Notes under the pieces: model-generated | Databases searched by the model: none | Seen by the model: the letters and a program-made list of their open reading frames with translations, nothing else | Told to the model about the DNA's origin: nothing | Position numbers and translations under genes: made by a program | Assembly (NCBI RefSeq): GCF_010614725.1 | Contig: NZ_JAAEHL010000005.1 | Coordinates: 1-64,000 of the forward strand | DNA: 64,000 nucleotides | From: Flavobacterium ajazii | GTDB taxonomy: Bacteria > Bacteroidota > Bacteroidia > Flavobacteriales > Flavobacteriaceae | Direction: 5' to 3' | Shown here: positions 44,765 to 53,221 of the stretch, piece by piece | Layout of the letters: each line of letters begins with the position of its first letter | Numbering within the stretch: position 1 is the first letter of the stretch

Positions 44765-46000
44765 ATGAAAAATCAAAGCGTAAAAAACAATATTGACTGG
44801 ATAAGTGTTATCATCTACAGTGCTCTGGTGATTCTGGGTTGGTTAAATATATATTCTTCTTCCCTGTCTTCTACGGAGGGAACTTATGAAAAACAGTTGA
44901 TATTTATCGGTTGTACCATCCCTTTGATTTTTGTCGTATTATTTGTTGATGGAAAATTTTATGAAAAATACGCCAGTATAATTTTTATAGTTTCATTATT
45001 GTCCCTGGCCGGATTATTCCTCTTTGGAAAAACAATTGCGGGACAAAGATGCTGGTATGCAATAGGAAGTTTTACACTTCAGCCTTCAGAATTTGCTAAA
45101 GCTGCTACTTCATTAGCGCTGGCCAAATATCTTAGCGACACCCAAATCAACCTTAAAGAAACAAACAGACAATTACAGGCTTTAGCTATTATATTTTTGC
45201 CTGTAATGCTTATTTTACCTCAGCCAGATCCGGGAAGTGCTTTAATATATAGTGTTTTCATTCTTGTTTTGTTTAGAGAAGGATTACCTTCCTGGTATGT
45301 ATGGACTGGCTTTATTACTATCCTGCTATTTGTCTTAACATTGGTTTTAGAAACTTATGCAGTAATCTTAATTGCTGCTGGTGTATTGGCAATAATATAT
45401 TTCAAAGGAAGAGTTGTTGATAGAAACCTTCTTCTTAGTACTATTTTATTAGCCATTATTTCAGGATTTGTTCTTTCTGTAGACTATGTTTTTGATCATG
45501 TTTTTAAACAGCATCACAGAGACCGATTTAATATTTTACTTGGTAAAACAGTAGATATGAAAGGCATAGGATACAATACCAATCAATCTGAAATTGCTAT
45601 TGGATCCGGAGGATGGCTTGGAAAAGGTTTTTTACAAGGAACACAAACAAAAGGAGGATTTGTACCAGAACAACATACTGATTACATTTATACAACTGTC
45701 GGTGAAGAATGGGGCTTTGCAGGTTCTTCAATAGTTATTATTCTTTTTGTCTGTTTATTTTTAAGAATAATTTACTTAGCAGAAAGACAAAAAACCAAAT
45801 TTAGCAGGGTCTACGGATATTGTGTTGCCAGTATTCTATTCATTCACTTTTTTGTGAACATCGCCATGGTAATCGGTATCTTTCCAACAATTGGAGTCCC
45901 TTTACCTTTCTTTTCTTATGGAGGATCGGGCTTATGGGGATTTACCATTTTACTTTTTATATTCCTTAAAATGGATGCGAATAAGGTTAATGAATGGTAA
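44765..46000 (+). CDS. rodA: Rod shape-determining SEDS glycosyltransferase RodA
   Basis: The 411-aa polytopic SEDS protein polymerises glycan strands with PBP2. GQRCWYAIGSFTLQPSEFAKAA, LPQPDPGSALIYSVF, AIGSGGWLGKGFLQGTQTKGGFVPEQHTDYIYTTVGEEWGF and IFPTIGVPLPFFSYGGSGL are the SEDS signatures, including the conserved Asp in the EQHTD segment. About ten membrane helices. Last gene of the rod-shape operon, followed by a terminator. Confidence 0.96.
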   Translation: MKNQSVKNNIDWISVIIYSALVILGWLNIYSSSLSSTEGTYEKQLIFIGCTIPLIFVVLFVDGKFYEKYASIIFIVSLLSLAGLFLFGKTIAGQRCWYAIGSFTLQPSEFAKAATSLALAKYLSDTQINLKETNRQLQALAIIFLPVMLILPQPDPGSALIYSVFILVLFREGLPSWYVWTGFITILLFVLTLVLETYAVILIAAGVLAIIYFKGRVVDRNLLLSTILLAIISGFVLSVDYVFDHVFKQHHRDRFNILLGKTVDMKGIGYNTNQSEIAIGSGGWLGKGFLQGTQTKGGFVPEQHTDYIYTTVGEEWGFAGSSIVIILFVCLFLRIIYLAERQKTKFSRVYGYCVASILFIHFFVNIAMVIGIFPTIGVPLPFFSYGGSGLWGFTILLFIFLKMDANKVNEW

Positions 46001-46020
46001 CCTTAAAAATAATAAACAAA

Positions 46021-46057
46021 AAAAAATCCGGAGTTTTAGACTCCGGATTTTTTTTTA
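46021..46057. terminator. Bidirectional terminator after rodA
   Basis: AAAAAATCCGGAG pairs perfectly with CTCCGGATTTTTT across a 7-nt loop. It also serves the convergent gene that ends at 46055. Confidence 0.88.
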
Positions 46058-46765
46058 CATATAACTTAAAATCTCTTTCTTATAAGTATCATACTCTCCC
46101 TGAAGAATGAGTCCATTATCCAATAACTTTTTGTAATTCTGCAGCTTATCGAAGAGCTCTTCTTTAGACAATTCGCTTAATTTGCGTTCTCCTGTTGACT
46201 GAGTTTGTTGAACAGGCTCAATAGTTTCTGTATAAACCGGAGCTGCTGGTAAAATTTCGGCAAAATTTGATACTTCTTCAACTTCAACCTCTTCAACCTC
46301 ATCAATAGTATTGCTTTCCTCTTCTATAGCTTTTGAAGTTTCAAAAACAGGCGCATCTATTACAACCGGATTCTTCAGTAAATCCAATTGTTCTTTAGCG
46401 TAAGTATATATTTTTCTAGCCTGAATTTTTGGAATATAATCTATCGAAATGGAGAAATCAGTCTTTGTATTAAATGAGAATTCTGAACCCAGAATATTTT
46501 CTTTTACAAAAGCACCGGCTATATTGTCCCAGGTATAATCTGTAAAATCCATTGAAAGCCCCAAATTTTTAGGCTCGCAAATAATAATTCTTTTATTCGT
46601 TAATACAATACTGTCCGGAAAAACAGTAATTGCCGGTTTTTTTTGAACAGCGATATACCCTACTTCTTCTCCTTTCATCAATAAATCACTTAGTTTTGAA
46701 GTAATTTTTTCAATTGCTTTTGGGTCTTGTTCTTCGTTCAGAAACTTTTTAAATTGTTCTTTCAT
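46055..46765 (-). CDS. PH-like domain protein with acidic linker and SHOCT-like end
   Basis: The 236-aa protein has an N-terminal bacterial PH-like domain (GYIAVQKKPAITVFPDSIVLTNKRIIICEP through the ARKIYTYAKEQL helix, about residues 35-128). A linker rich in Glu and Val (EEVEVEEVSN) is followed by a short C-terminal helix pair (LSELSKEELFDKLQNYKKLLDNGLILQGEYDTYKKEIL) like SHOCT. The cytoplasmic role is unknown. It stands alone. Confidence 0.75.
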   Translation of the reverse strand: MKEQFKKFLNEEQDPKAIEKITSKLSDLLMKGEEVGYIAVQKKPAITVFPDSIVLTNKRIIICEPKNLGLSMDFTDYTWDNIAGAFVKENILGSEFSFNTKTDFSISIDYIPKIQARKIYTYAKEQLDLLKNPVVIDAPVFETSKAIEEESNTIDEVEEVEVEEVSNFAEILPAAPVYTETIEPVQQTQSTGERKLSELSKEELFDKLQNYKKLLDNGLILQGEYDTYKKEILSYM

Positions 46766-46834
46766 ATTCTATAAACTACTAAGTTGCAAATTAATTGAGT
46801 GTTATGTTTTTGACATTCCATACAAATGTAATGC

Positions 46835-47206
46835 CTAATTTTCTAATTCAATAATTTCATTCTGAATTTTCTTTGTCAGACTTTTGAAAACCAATTCGTA
46901 CGAATGATCAATGAGTTCTTTGAGAAAAGGTGTAGGTAAATTTCCGTTTAATGCAATTGTATTCCAATGCACTTTGCTCATATGATATCCTGGTTTAATT
47001 TCATCATATTCTGCTCTGAGTTCTTGTGCACGCTCTGGATCACATTTCAAATTGACTGAAGCTTCATTCTTTTCCCATTGCGATAAAGAAGACAACGCAA
47101 ACATTTTTCCTCCAACCTTGAATACCAAAGTGTCTTCATCAAAAGGAAAATGTTCACTAACACCTTTTTTCGAAAGACAGTATTCGTAATATGTTTCTAA
47201 ATTCAT
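46835..47206 (-). CDS. MmcQ/YjbR-family DNA-binding-like protein
   Basis: The 123-aa protein begins MNLETYYEYCLSKKGVSEHFPFDEDTLVFKVGGKMFAL and has the LKCDPERAQELRAEY and PGYHMSKVHWNTI segments of the YjbR fold. This family resembles a double-wing DNA-binding fold but its function is unknown. It lies 11 bp after the GNAT gene on the same strand, probably in one operon with it and the cyclase-family gene. Confidence 0.88.
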   Translation of the reverse strand: MNLETYYEYCLSKKGVSEHFPFDEDTLVFKVGGKMFALSSLSQWEKNEASVNLKCDPERAQELRAEYDEIKPGYHMSKVHWNTIALNGNLPTPFLKELIDHSYELVFKSLTKKIQNEIIELEN

Positions 47207-47217
47207 TTTATCTAAAA

Positions 47218-47619
47218 TTATACTATTTTCTTTTCCATCATTTTTTCCGGGTACTCTAAGGCCGTAAAACCGAATTTCTCATATAAAAAGTGAGCATCTG
47301 TTGTTGCCAAACGCCATATTTTGACTTCTTGTAGCTGCGGTTCATTCATCATGGCATCGATCAAAATAGACGAATAACCTTTTCCGCGATATTTTTCATC
47401 AATAAAAACATCCATTAAATAAGCAAAAACAACATAATCGGTTATTACTCTGGCAAAACCAATTTGTTCGTCATCCAAGTAAATTCCGAAACAAACCGAA
47501 GCATCAATGGTTGTCTTGACTTCTTCTATAGTTCGCCCCGCAGCCCAATAAATATCTTTCAGGAAGTTCTGAATAAACCGAACATCAAGTTTGGTTTTAT
47601 CGGTTGAGACACTAATCAT
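47218..47619 (-). CDS. GNAT-family N-acetyltransferase
   Basis: With the start at 47619 (MISVSTDKTKLDVRF) the product has 133 aa. GFARVITDYVVFAYLMDVFIDEKYRGKGYSSILIDAMM contains the acetyl-CoA loop RGKGYS, followed by WRLATTDAHFLYEKFGF. Substrate unknown. The start overlaps the end of the cyclase gene by 8 bp. The 18 codons further upstream that remain open lie inside that gene and are not used. Confidence 0.85.
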   Translation of the reverse strand: MISVSTDKTKLDVRFIQNFLKDIYWAAGRTIEEVKTTIDASVCFGIYLDDEQIGFARVITDYVVFAYLMDVFIDEKYRGKGYSSILIDAMMNEPQLQEVKIWRLATTDAHFLYEKFGFTALEYPEKMMEKKIV

Positions 47620-48379
47620 TTTTATTGTAGATTTTAAATAATAAAGGTTTGCTTGGACTTGCGTCGTTTTCAAACGAAACTATTTGAAGATTTAAAATAT
47701 AATCTCCATCTTCGATTTCGTCTGAAACATAAATCATTTCGGTAATCGTAGCATTTAATCTAGCATCTGAATTTAGATTATGAGTGTCTTTTACATTCCA
47801 AAAAGCTTTATGAGCCAATAATTTTCCTTCATCATGTTCCCGGTCAACGCTTGGCAGGTCAATTAATAAATGCTGAATTTCGCTTTCGCAGATGAAAGCC
47901 GCTGCTTCTTCAGATAAATACGGTGGGTTGGTATTCGAATATTTCCTTGATTTTTTGTCTTTTAAATTAGGAAGTGTCCTTATAATTAAAGCTTCTGTTT
48001 CTGTGTTTACTAAAGATGAAATCTGTTCTTTAGTAATTATTAAATCTTCCCCGATTTTTTCAGGTTCAATCGTAATCAATTTAGCTGTAAAGAAAAACTT
48101 TTTAAGCGATTGATTAATGCTGTAAAAATCATTTGTAATATGCCCTAGACATTCCGTATGTGTGCCATGTCCATGCGGATTGAAGAAGATATTATTGAAA
48201 TTCGTAGACGATTTTCCTTCAGAAACTTTCCCGATCCAGTCACCAAAAACTACGGGCTCAATAACCGGTTTTTCTATGTACCAGGCAATTGGGTTTTCAT
48301 CTGTATTGGTTAATGAAATGGATATATCAATGGGTTTTGATAAATCGATTTGATATTGATTGTCAATTACTGCTAGCAT
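47612..48379 (-). CDS. Cyclase-family (kynurenine formamidase-like) metal hydrolase
   Basis: The 255-aa protein shows FNPHGHGTHTECLGHI, which matches the family metal motif HxGTHxDxxxH except that Glu replaces the usual Asp. A second part, LLIDLPSVDREHDEG...HKAFW, is also typical. Members hydrolyse formamides or lactones. The substrate here is not known. First gene of a probable three-gene operon with GNAT and YjbR. Confidence 0.8.
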   Translation of the reverse strand: MLAVIDNQYQIDLSKPIDISISLTNTDENPIAWYIEKPVIEPVVFGDWIGKVSEGKSSTNFNNIFFNPHGHGTHTECLGHITNDFYSINQSLKKFFFTAKLITIEPEKIGEDLIITKEQISSLVNTETEALIIRTLPNLKDKKSRKYSNTNPPYLSEEAAAFICESEIQHLLIDLPSVDREHDEGKLLAHKAFWNVKDTHNLNSDARLNATITEMIYVSDEIEDGDYILNLQIVSFENDASPSKPLLFKIYNKND

Positions 48380-48443
48380 AGGGACGTGGATTATACGGAT
48401 ATTCTAACGCAGATTTTAACGGATTTTTATCAGCGCTCAAGTT

Positions 48444-49580
48444 TTATTCTTCCAAATTTAAATAAAACAAATCACTTGCAATTCCATCTGTTAAAAATTT
48501 CCCTTTTAAAGTTGGTTTTAGGATATTGTTTTCGATAGAAAGTAAATCGTCGTTTAAGAATTTCTGAGATTGTTCTAATAAATAATCCAGATATTCTGCT
48601 CCAAATTCCTTTCCGATTCTATCTAAAGAAACGCCCCAAATAGTTCGTAAACCTGTCATAATATACTCATTATAACGGTCAGAAATAGTCAAAATTTCAG
48701 TTTCAATTGGGAGTTCGTTGTTTTGAATTGCTTTTATGTAAAGCGAATTATTAGCAATATTCCAGCCTCTTTTTTCACCGTCATAACTATGCGCAGAAGG
48801 CCCTATTCCTATGTATTTTTTTCCTAGCCAATACGCCGAATTGTTTTTCGAGAAATAATTCTCTTTTCCAAAATTCGATAATTCGTAATGAATAAAACCA
48901 TTTTTCTGAAGCATTTCAACCAAAATCATAAAATGATTGGAAGCAGTTTCGTCTTTTGGCTCTGCAATTTTTCCAGTTTGGATTAATTTACTCAAAGCCG
49001 TTTTCGGTTCAACCGTCAGAGCATAACTTGAAATATGTGGAACACCAAAATCCAGAGCAGTCTGAATATTCTGTTTCCACATTTCATCGCTCATTCCCGG
49101 GATTCCGTAAATCAAATCCAGTGAAATATTGTCAAAGTATTTTGTTGCTTCTTTCAGACATTTTTTTGCTTCCGCCGAATTGTGGGCACGGTTCATCATT
49201 TTCAAATCGTCTTCATAAAAAGACTGAATTCCGATGCTGAGACGATTTATTGGACTTTTAAATAACTCTAAAATTCGTTCAGAAGACAAATCATCCGGAT
49301 TGGCTTCAAGTGTGATTTCCGGATTTTCGGTGACTTTGTAATTCTTATAAACTTCAGAAGTCAAAAAATTTATTTCTGTGTTGCTTAATACCGAAGGTGT
49401 TCCTCCACCAAAATATATAGTTTCTATAACCTCATTCTCAAACTCATTTTTTCGCATTCCAATTTCTTTAGCTAATGCAAAAACCATATCGTCTTTCTTT
49501 TTCATAGAAGTTGAAAAATGAAAGTCGCAATAGTGGCAAGCCTGTTTGCAAAATGGTATGTGAATGTAAATTCCTGACAT
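48444..49580 (-). CDS. hemW: Radical SAM heme chaperone HemW
   Basis: Starting at 49580 (MSGIYIHIPFCKQACHYCDFHF), the product has 378 aa. The CxxxCxxC cluster motif (CKQACHYC) binds the 4Fe-4S/SAM centre. FGGGTPSVLS, EANPDDLS, RLSIGIQSF and DLIYGIPGM follow the HemN/HemW pattern. The short length and lack of a further N-terminal segment favour HemW over coproporphyrinogen dehydrogenase HemN. The eight codons upstream in the frame are not needed. A spacer repeat separates it from ruvC. Confidence 0.9.
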   Translation of the reverse strand: MSGIYIHIPFCKQACHYCDFHFSTSMKKKDDMVFALAKEIGMRKNEFENEVIETIYFGGGTPSVLSNTEINFLTSEVYKNYKVTENPEITLEANPDDLSSERILELFKSPINRLSIGIQSFYEDDLKMMNRAHNSAEAKKCLKEATKYFDNISLDLIYGIPGMSDEMWKQNIQTALDFGVPHISSYALTVEPKTALSKLIQTGKIAEPKDETASNHFMILVEMLQKNGFIHYELSNFGKENYFSKNNSAYWLGKKYIGIGPSAHSYDGEKRGWNIANNSLYIKAIQNNELPIETEILTISDRYNEYIMTGLRTIWGVSLDRIGKEFGAEYLDYLLEQSQKFLNDDLLSIENNILKPTLKGKFLTDGIASDLFYLNLEE

Positions 49581-49594
49581 TTTTTTAATTAGAG

Positions 49595-49659
49595 AATTTG
49601 TCAATTAGAAAATGAGATAATTTTTTTCTTTGTCTATAGAATCATCTAATTGACAAATT
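49595..49659. repeat. Large self-complementary spacer repeat between hemW and ruvC
   Basis: AATTTGTCAATTAG (49595-49608) pairs perfectly with CTAATTGACAAATT (49646-49659). The loop is 37 nt and T-rich. It shares TTGTCAATT words with the spacer at 35738-35768. Confidence 0.65.
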
Positions 49660-49674
49660 TTCTCAATTGACACA

Positions 49675-50229
49675 TTATTTTTTTACACGATCTTCGTTCT
49701 GTTTTACGAAAGCATCCCAGCCAGAATAACTTTTTCCGGCAACAACTTTTCCTGAATTGAAGTGATGACAAACCGCAGCCGCTAAACCGTCAGTTGAATC
49801 AAGATTTTTTGGTAATTCTTTTAAACCTAAAAGCTGTTGCAGCATTTTGGCAACCTGTTCTTTACTGGCATTTCCGTTTCCGGTAATTGCCATTTTTATC
49901 TTTTTGGGTTCGTATTCTGTGATAGGAATACCTCTTGAAAGCCCGGCTGCCATAGCAACACCTTGCGCACGCCCCAGTTTCAGCATCGACTGCACATTTT
50001 TTCCAAAGAAAGGTGCTTCAATCGCAATTTCGTCAGGACAATGCGTTTCGATTAGTTCAATTGTTCTTTCGAAGATGATTTTTAGTTTTTGGTAATGATT
50101 ATCGTATTTGGAAAGCTGCAATTCATTCAACTGCAGAAATTCCATTTTTTTATTGGTTACCCTAATTAGTCCAAAACCCATAATTGTGGTTCCGGGATCA
50201 ATACCTAATATGATGCGTTCTTTTGTCAA
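49675..50229 (-). CDS. ruvC: Holliday junction resolvase RuvC
   Basis: The 184-aa endonuclease cuts four-way junctions. ILGIDPGTTIMGFGLI holds the first catalytic Asp (Asp11), DEIAIEAPFFGKN the Glu, and LDSTDGLAAAVCHH the last acidic pair and His. GRAQGVAMAAGLSRGIPITEYEPKKIKMAITGNG is normal. Length is slightly above the E. coli protein. Confidence 0.96.
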   Translation of the reverse strand: MTKERIILGIDPGTTIMGFGLIRVTNKKMEFLQLNELQLSKYDNHYQKLKIIFERTIELIETHCPDEIAIEAPFFGKNVQSMLKLGRAQGVAMAAGLSRGIPITEYEPKKIKMAITGNGNASKEQVAKMLQQLLGLKELPKNLDSTDGLAAAVCHHFNSGKVVAGKSYSGWDAFVKQNEDRVKK

Positions 50230-50239
50230 AATTTTTTAT

Positions 50240-50345
50240 TTGGGTTACACAAAGTTTCGCTAAGTTAACACAGAGATTCACAAAGTTTTTTTAGTTTCTC
50301 TGTATGTCTTTGTGATCACTTTGTGAATCTTTGTGAAATAGCTTT
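50240..50345. repeat. ACTTTGTGAA-type spacer repeats before the flippase-like gene
   Basis: The interval has repeated CACAAAGT and its complement CTTTGTGA (CACAAAGTTTCGC, TTCACAAAGTTT, CTTTGTGATCACTTTGTGAA, TCTTTGTGAAAT). These words form several possible hairpins and recall flavobacterial dispersed repeats. No gene was seen. Confidence 0.55.
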
Positions 50346-50373
50346 TTCGCAATAGTTTTCTTTACTTTGCGAC

Positions 50374-51318
50374 ATGATTTCAATTTCTCACAAAGCTAAG
50401 CAATTCCTTGTTCTTGTAGTCAAACTTTTGATTGTTGGCGGCGCATTTTATTTTATTTACAATCAGCTGGCTAACAATGATAAATTAGACTGGCAGAAGT
50501 TTATCGCTGTGTTTCGAAAAAATCAGTCAGTTTTAGGAATTGGGTTTATTTTGCTTTTGAGTATTTTAAACCGCTATTTTGAGATTTTGAAATGGCAGAA
50601 TCTGGCGCAGGTTATTCATAAAATTTCTGTTTACGAATCTACAAAACAGGTTTTAGCTGCTTTAACCGCCGGAATTTTTACACCAAATGGAGTTGGGGAA
50701 TATGCCGGAAAAGCGTTATATTACCCAAAATCTGAAGCTAAAAAAGTAGTTTTCCTTAACCTGATCTGCAACGGAATCCAGATGGTTTTAACGGTACTTT
50801 TTGGAATTTTCGGACTGCTGTATTTCAATGCTCAATTTAATGTTATCACAACGAAGACCGTCCTGATTCTTTTTGGCGGATTTATACTTATTCTGATTGT
50901 TTTGTTTTCAATAAAAAAGATAAAAGTTAAAGGATATTCTATCGAAAAACTAATTCACAAAATCAATGAAATACCGAAATCAATTCATCAAAAAAATATC
51001 TTTTTAGGAATCTGTCGTTATTTGGTATTTTCACATCAGTATTACTTTTTATTTTTAGGTTTTGATGTTGATTTGCCTTATTTAACTTTAATGGCGGCCA
51101 TAACGTCGGTTTACTTTTTAGCATCTTCATTGCCTACTTTTCAGTTTTTGGATTTTGCTGTAAAAGGAAGTGTTGCTATTTATTTCTTCGGAATTTTAGG
51201 AGTAAATGAGTGGATTGTCATTTTCATCAGTACTTTGATGTGGTTTTTAAACGTGGTTCTGCCGGTAGTTCTCGGAAGTTATTTCGTACTGAATTTTAAA
51301 ACTAAAACCGCAGCATGA
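50374..51318 (+). CDS. Flippase-like / LPG-synthase-TM-type membrane protein
   Basis: The 314-aa protein has about eight hydrophobic helices (for example LVLVVKLLIVGGAFYFIYNQL and VLGIGFILLLSILNRYFEI). TPNGVGEYAGKALYYPKSEAKKVVFLNLI is the conserved stretch of the UPF0104 family, which resembles the membrane half of lysylphosphatidylglycerol synthase. Its stop overlaps the GT2 start by 4 bp (ATGA), so the pair likely acts together in making or moving a glycolipid. Confidence 0.82.
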   Translation: MISISHKAKQFLVLVVKLLIVGGAFYFIYNQLANNDKLDWQKFIAVFRKNQSVLGIGFILLLSILNRYFEILKWQNLAQVIHKISVYESTKQVLAALTAGIFTPNGVGEYAGKALYYPKSEAKKVVFLNLICNGIQMVLTVLFGIFGLLYFNAQFNVITTKTVLILFGGFILILIVLFSIKKIKVKGYSIEKLIHKINEIPKSIHQKNIFLGICRYLVFSHQYYFLFLGFDVDLPYLTLMAAITSVYFLASSLPTFQFLDFAVKGSVAIYFFGILGVNEWIVIFISTLMWFLNVVLPVVLGSYFVLNFKTKTAA

Positions 51319-52424
51319 TTCTCGAATTGTTCGCCATATTAGCAATTTATTTTATTAGTATTTCGCTGCTGATTTATGGTTTTTTCAGAATAAAAACATA
51401 TCAAAAAAAGGATTTAGAGCCCAAAACAAGTTTTACGATTGTAGTTCCGTTTCGAAACGAAAAAGAAAATCTTCCCATACTTTTAGAGAGTTTTTCAAAT
51501 TTGAATTATCCAAAGGAGTTATTTAGAGTTATTTTGGTTGATGATAATTCAAATGAGAAATTTCAAATCTCACATTTCACATTTCACATTTCACAAATTG
51601 ACAATATTCGTGTTTCAAATTCTCCGAAAAAAGATGCGATTACAACAGCCATGCAACATGTAAAAACCGATTGGGTTATTACAACCGATGCCGATTGTAT
51701 TGTTCCTGAAAACTGGCTTTTGACTTTTGACAACTATATTCAGATTCAGGAGAACAAAATTTCGATGCTGGCAGGTGCTGTAACCTATCAATGTATAAAT
51801 TCTTTTCTGGAGCATTTTCAGCAATTGGATTTAACAAGTCTGCAAGGCGCTACGATTGGGAGTTTTGGCCTGAACAAAGGTTTTATGTGTAACGGAGCCA
51901 ATTTTGCTTACAGAAAATCTTTATTCGAAAATCTGAATGGCTTTGAAGGGAATGACAAAATTGCCAGCGGAGATGATGTTTTTTTATTACAAAAAGCGAT
52001 TGAAAATTCCCAAAACGAAGTTCATTATTTAAAAGCCGATGAAGCAATTGTGATTACAAAACCAACTGATAACTGGCAAACTCTATTTCACCAAAGAGTA
52101 CGCTGGGCAGCCAAAACAAGCTCTTATAAAAGTACTTTCGGAAAGTTTCTTGGACTTATTGTTTTCTTTGGAAATCTGAGTTTTGTTATTGGATTTTTCT
52201 TCCTCCTTTTGGGGATTTGGTCGTATCCACTTTTTGTTTTATTTGCTTTTTTTAAATTTTTAATAGATTTTGCCCTTCTTTCTGTTACCAATCATTTTTT
52301 GACAAAAGCCAGGATTAAAAGTTTTTTGCTGAGCAGTTTATTCTATCCTTTTTTCAGTTCTGCAGTGGCGTTATACAGTTTATTTGGTTCTTATGAATGG
52401 AAAGGTCGTCGTTTTCAAAAGTAA
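51315..52424 (+). CDS. Family 2 glycosyltransferase, membrane-bound
   Basis: The 369-aa protein has an N-terminal membrane helix, the GT2 nucleotide-sugar fold (TSFTIVVPFRNEKENLPILLESF, VILVDDNSN, TTDADCIVPENWLL with the DxD motif, and HQRVRWAAK as QxxRW) and C-terminal helices (from about residue 280). Between VDDNSN and DNIRV lies an odd segment (about residues 82-95) encoded by ATTTCAC repeats. Its sugar donor and acceptor are unknown. Translation is coupled to the preceding membrane protein. Confidence 0.9.
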   Translation: MILELFAILAIYFISISLLIYGFFRIKTYQKKDLEPKTSFTIVVPFRNEKENLPILLESFSNLNYPKELFRVILVDDNSNEKFQISHFTFHISQIDNIRVSNSPKKDAITTAMQHVKTDWVITTDADCIVPENWLLTFDNYIQIQENKISMLAGAVTYQCINSFLEHFQQLDLTSLQGATIGSFGLNKGFMCNGANFAYRKSLFENLNGFEGNDKIASGDDVFLLQKAIENSQNEVHYLKADEAIVITKPTDNWQTLFHQRVRWAAKTSSYKSTFGKFLGLIVFFGNLSFVIGFFFLLLGIWSYPLFVLFAFFKFLIDFALLSVTNHFLTKARIKSFLLSSLFYPFFSSAVALYSLFGSYEWKGRRFQK

Positions 52425-52450
52425 TTTCTCCTGAATATTACTTTCTTTCC

Positions 52451-52545
52451 TAGCCCCGATATCCTTTTGTGCCGTGGTTCGGCATAAAAGATTACTTCGT
52501 CAGTTCGCTATCGCTCGTGTGCAGTGAATAGCGGGAAATAGCTCC
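52451..52545. repeat. Dispersed hairpin repeat, copy 2
   Basis: The unit opens TAGCCCCGATATCC and ends AGCGGGAAATAGCTCC, matching the copy at 20094-20170. An 11-bp stem (CTTTTGTGCCG at 52464-52474 paired with 52480-52490) keeps the fold with one G-T wobble although its bases differ. The tail holds an extra GTTCGCTATCGCTCGTGTGC segment. Confidence 0.75.
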
Positions 52546-52553
52546 TAATTAAA

Positions 52554-53048
52554 CTACAAATTTTGTTTTTTTTCTTTTTCCTTAAGAATTACGGGCAAAA
52601 TAAATTGTGATTTTACCGGAATACCACGTTTGATGGCCGGATTAATTTTGGGAAAATCAACCAAACGGGCACGAAGAATACTATCGATTTTAATTCTGTC
52701 ATAATTCACAGAATCTTTAGGGAATTGCGGTTCAAAATTAATGGTCGCATCTGGAAAAACGGTTATCTTTACTTCTATCGTATCGAGTTCAGGATATAAA
52801 ACAGACAAAGTGTCGATATCTAATTTTTCCTGTATTAGCTGTGCCATAATTTCAAAAAAACATCGCTGGCGCTGGCTTTTATTATTGATTTTTTCGCAAT
52901 CTGCCAAAGACGGATATTCATCAACTTCTTTCCAGTTAATTGATTTTAATTCTTTTTGAAGCAATTCTTTTTCAGAAGGTACCTGCTTCTCAAAATATTG
53001 ACAAGAGTTAAAAATTAAAAAAACTAAAAAAAGGAAATGCTGTTTCAA
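52554..53048 (-). CDS. Hypothetical lipoprotein (TonB-CTD-like)
   Basis: The 164-aa product has a lipoprotein-type N-terminus (MKQHFLFLVFLIFNSC, Cys16). A short Cys pair (LADCEKINNKSQRQRCF) and a segment with TIEVKITVFPDATINFEPQFP follow. The latter, with LRARLVDFPKINPAIKRGIPVKSQFILPV, resembles the small alpha/beta domain of TonB-like C-termini, but the match is loose. Function unknown. Confidence 0.65.
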   Translation of the reverse strand: MKQHFLFLVFLIFNSCQYFEKQVPSEKELLQKELKSINWKEVDEYPSLADCEKINNKSQRQRCFFEIMAQLIQEKLDIDTLSVLYPELDTIEVKITVFPDATINFEPQFPKDSVNYDRIKIDSILRARLVDFPKINPAIKRGIPVKSQFILPVILKEKEKKQNL

Positions 53049-53221
53049 GATTTTGATGTTGATTTAACTTATAATGTAAAAATACAATTATTTTTTTTGG
53101 CAAGCTTTCTATTGCAAATATTCCTGATATATTTTTAAAAGTCTTTTTTTCTATTATTTTTATAAATAAATCTTTTCACAGTTTATCATTTATAAAACAT
53201 AAATCAATTTACAAAAATAAT

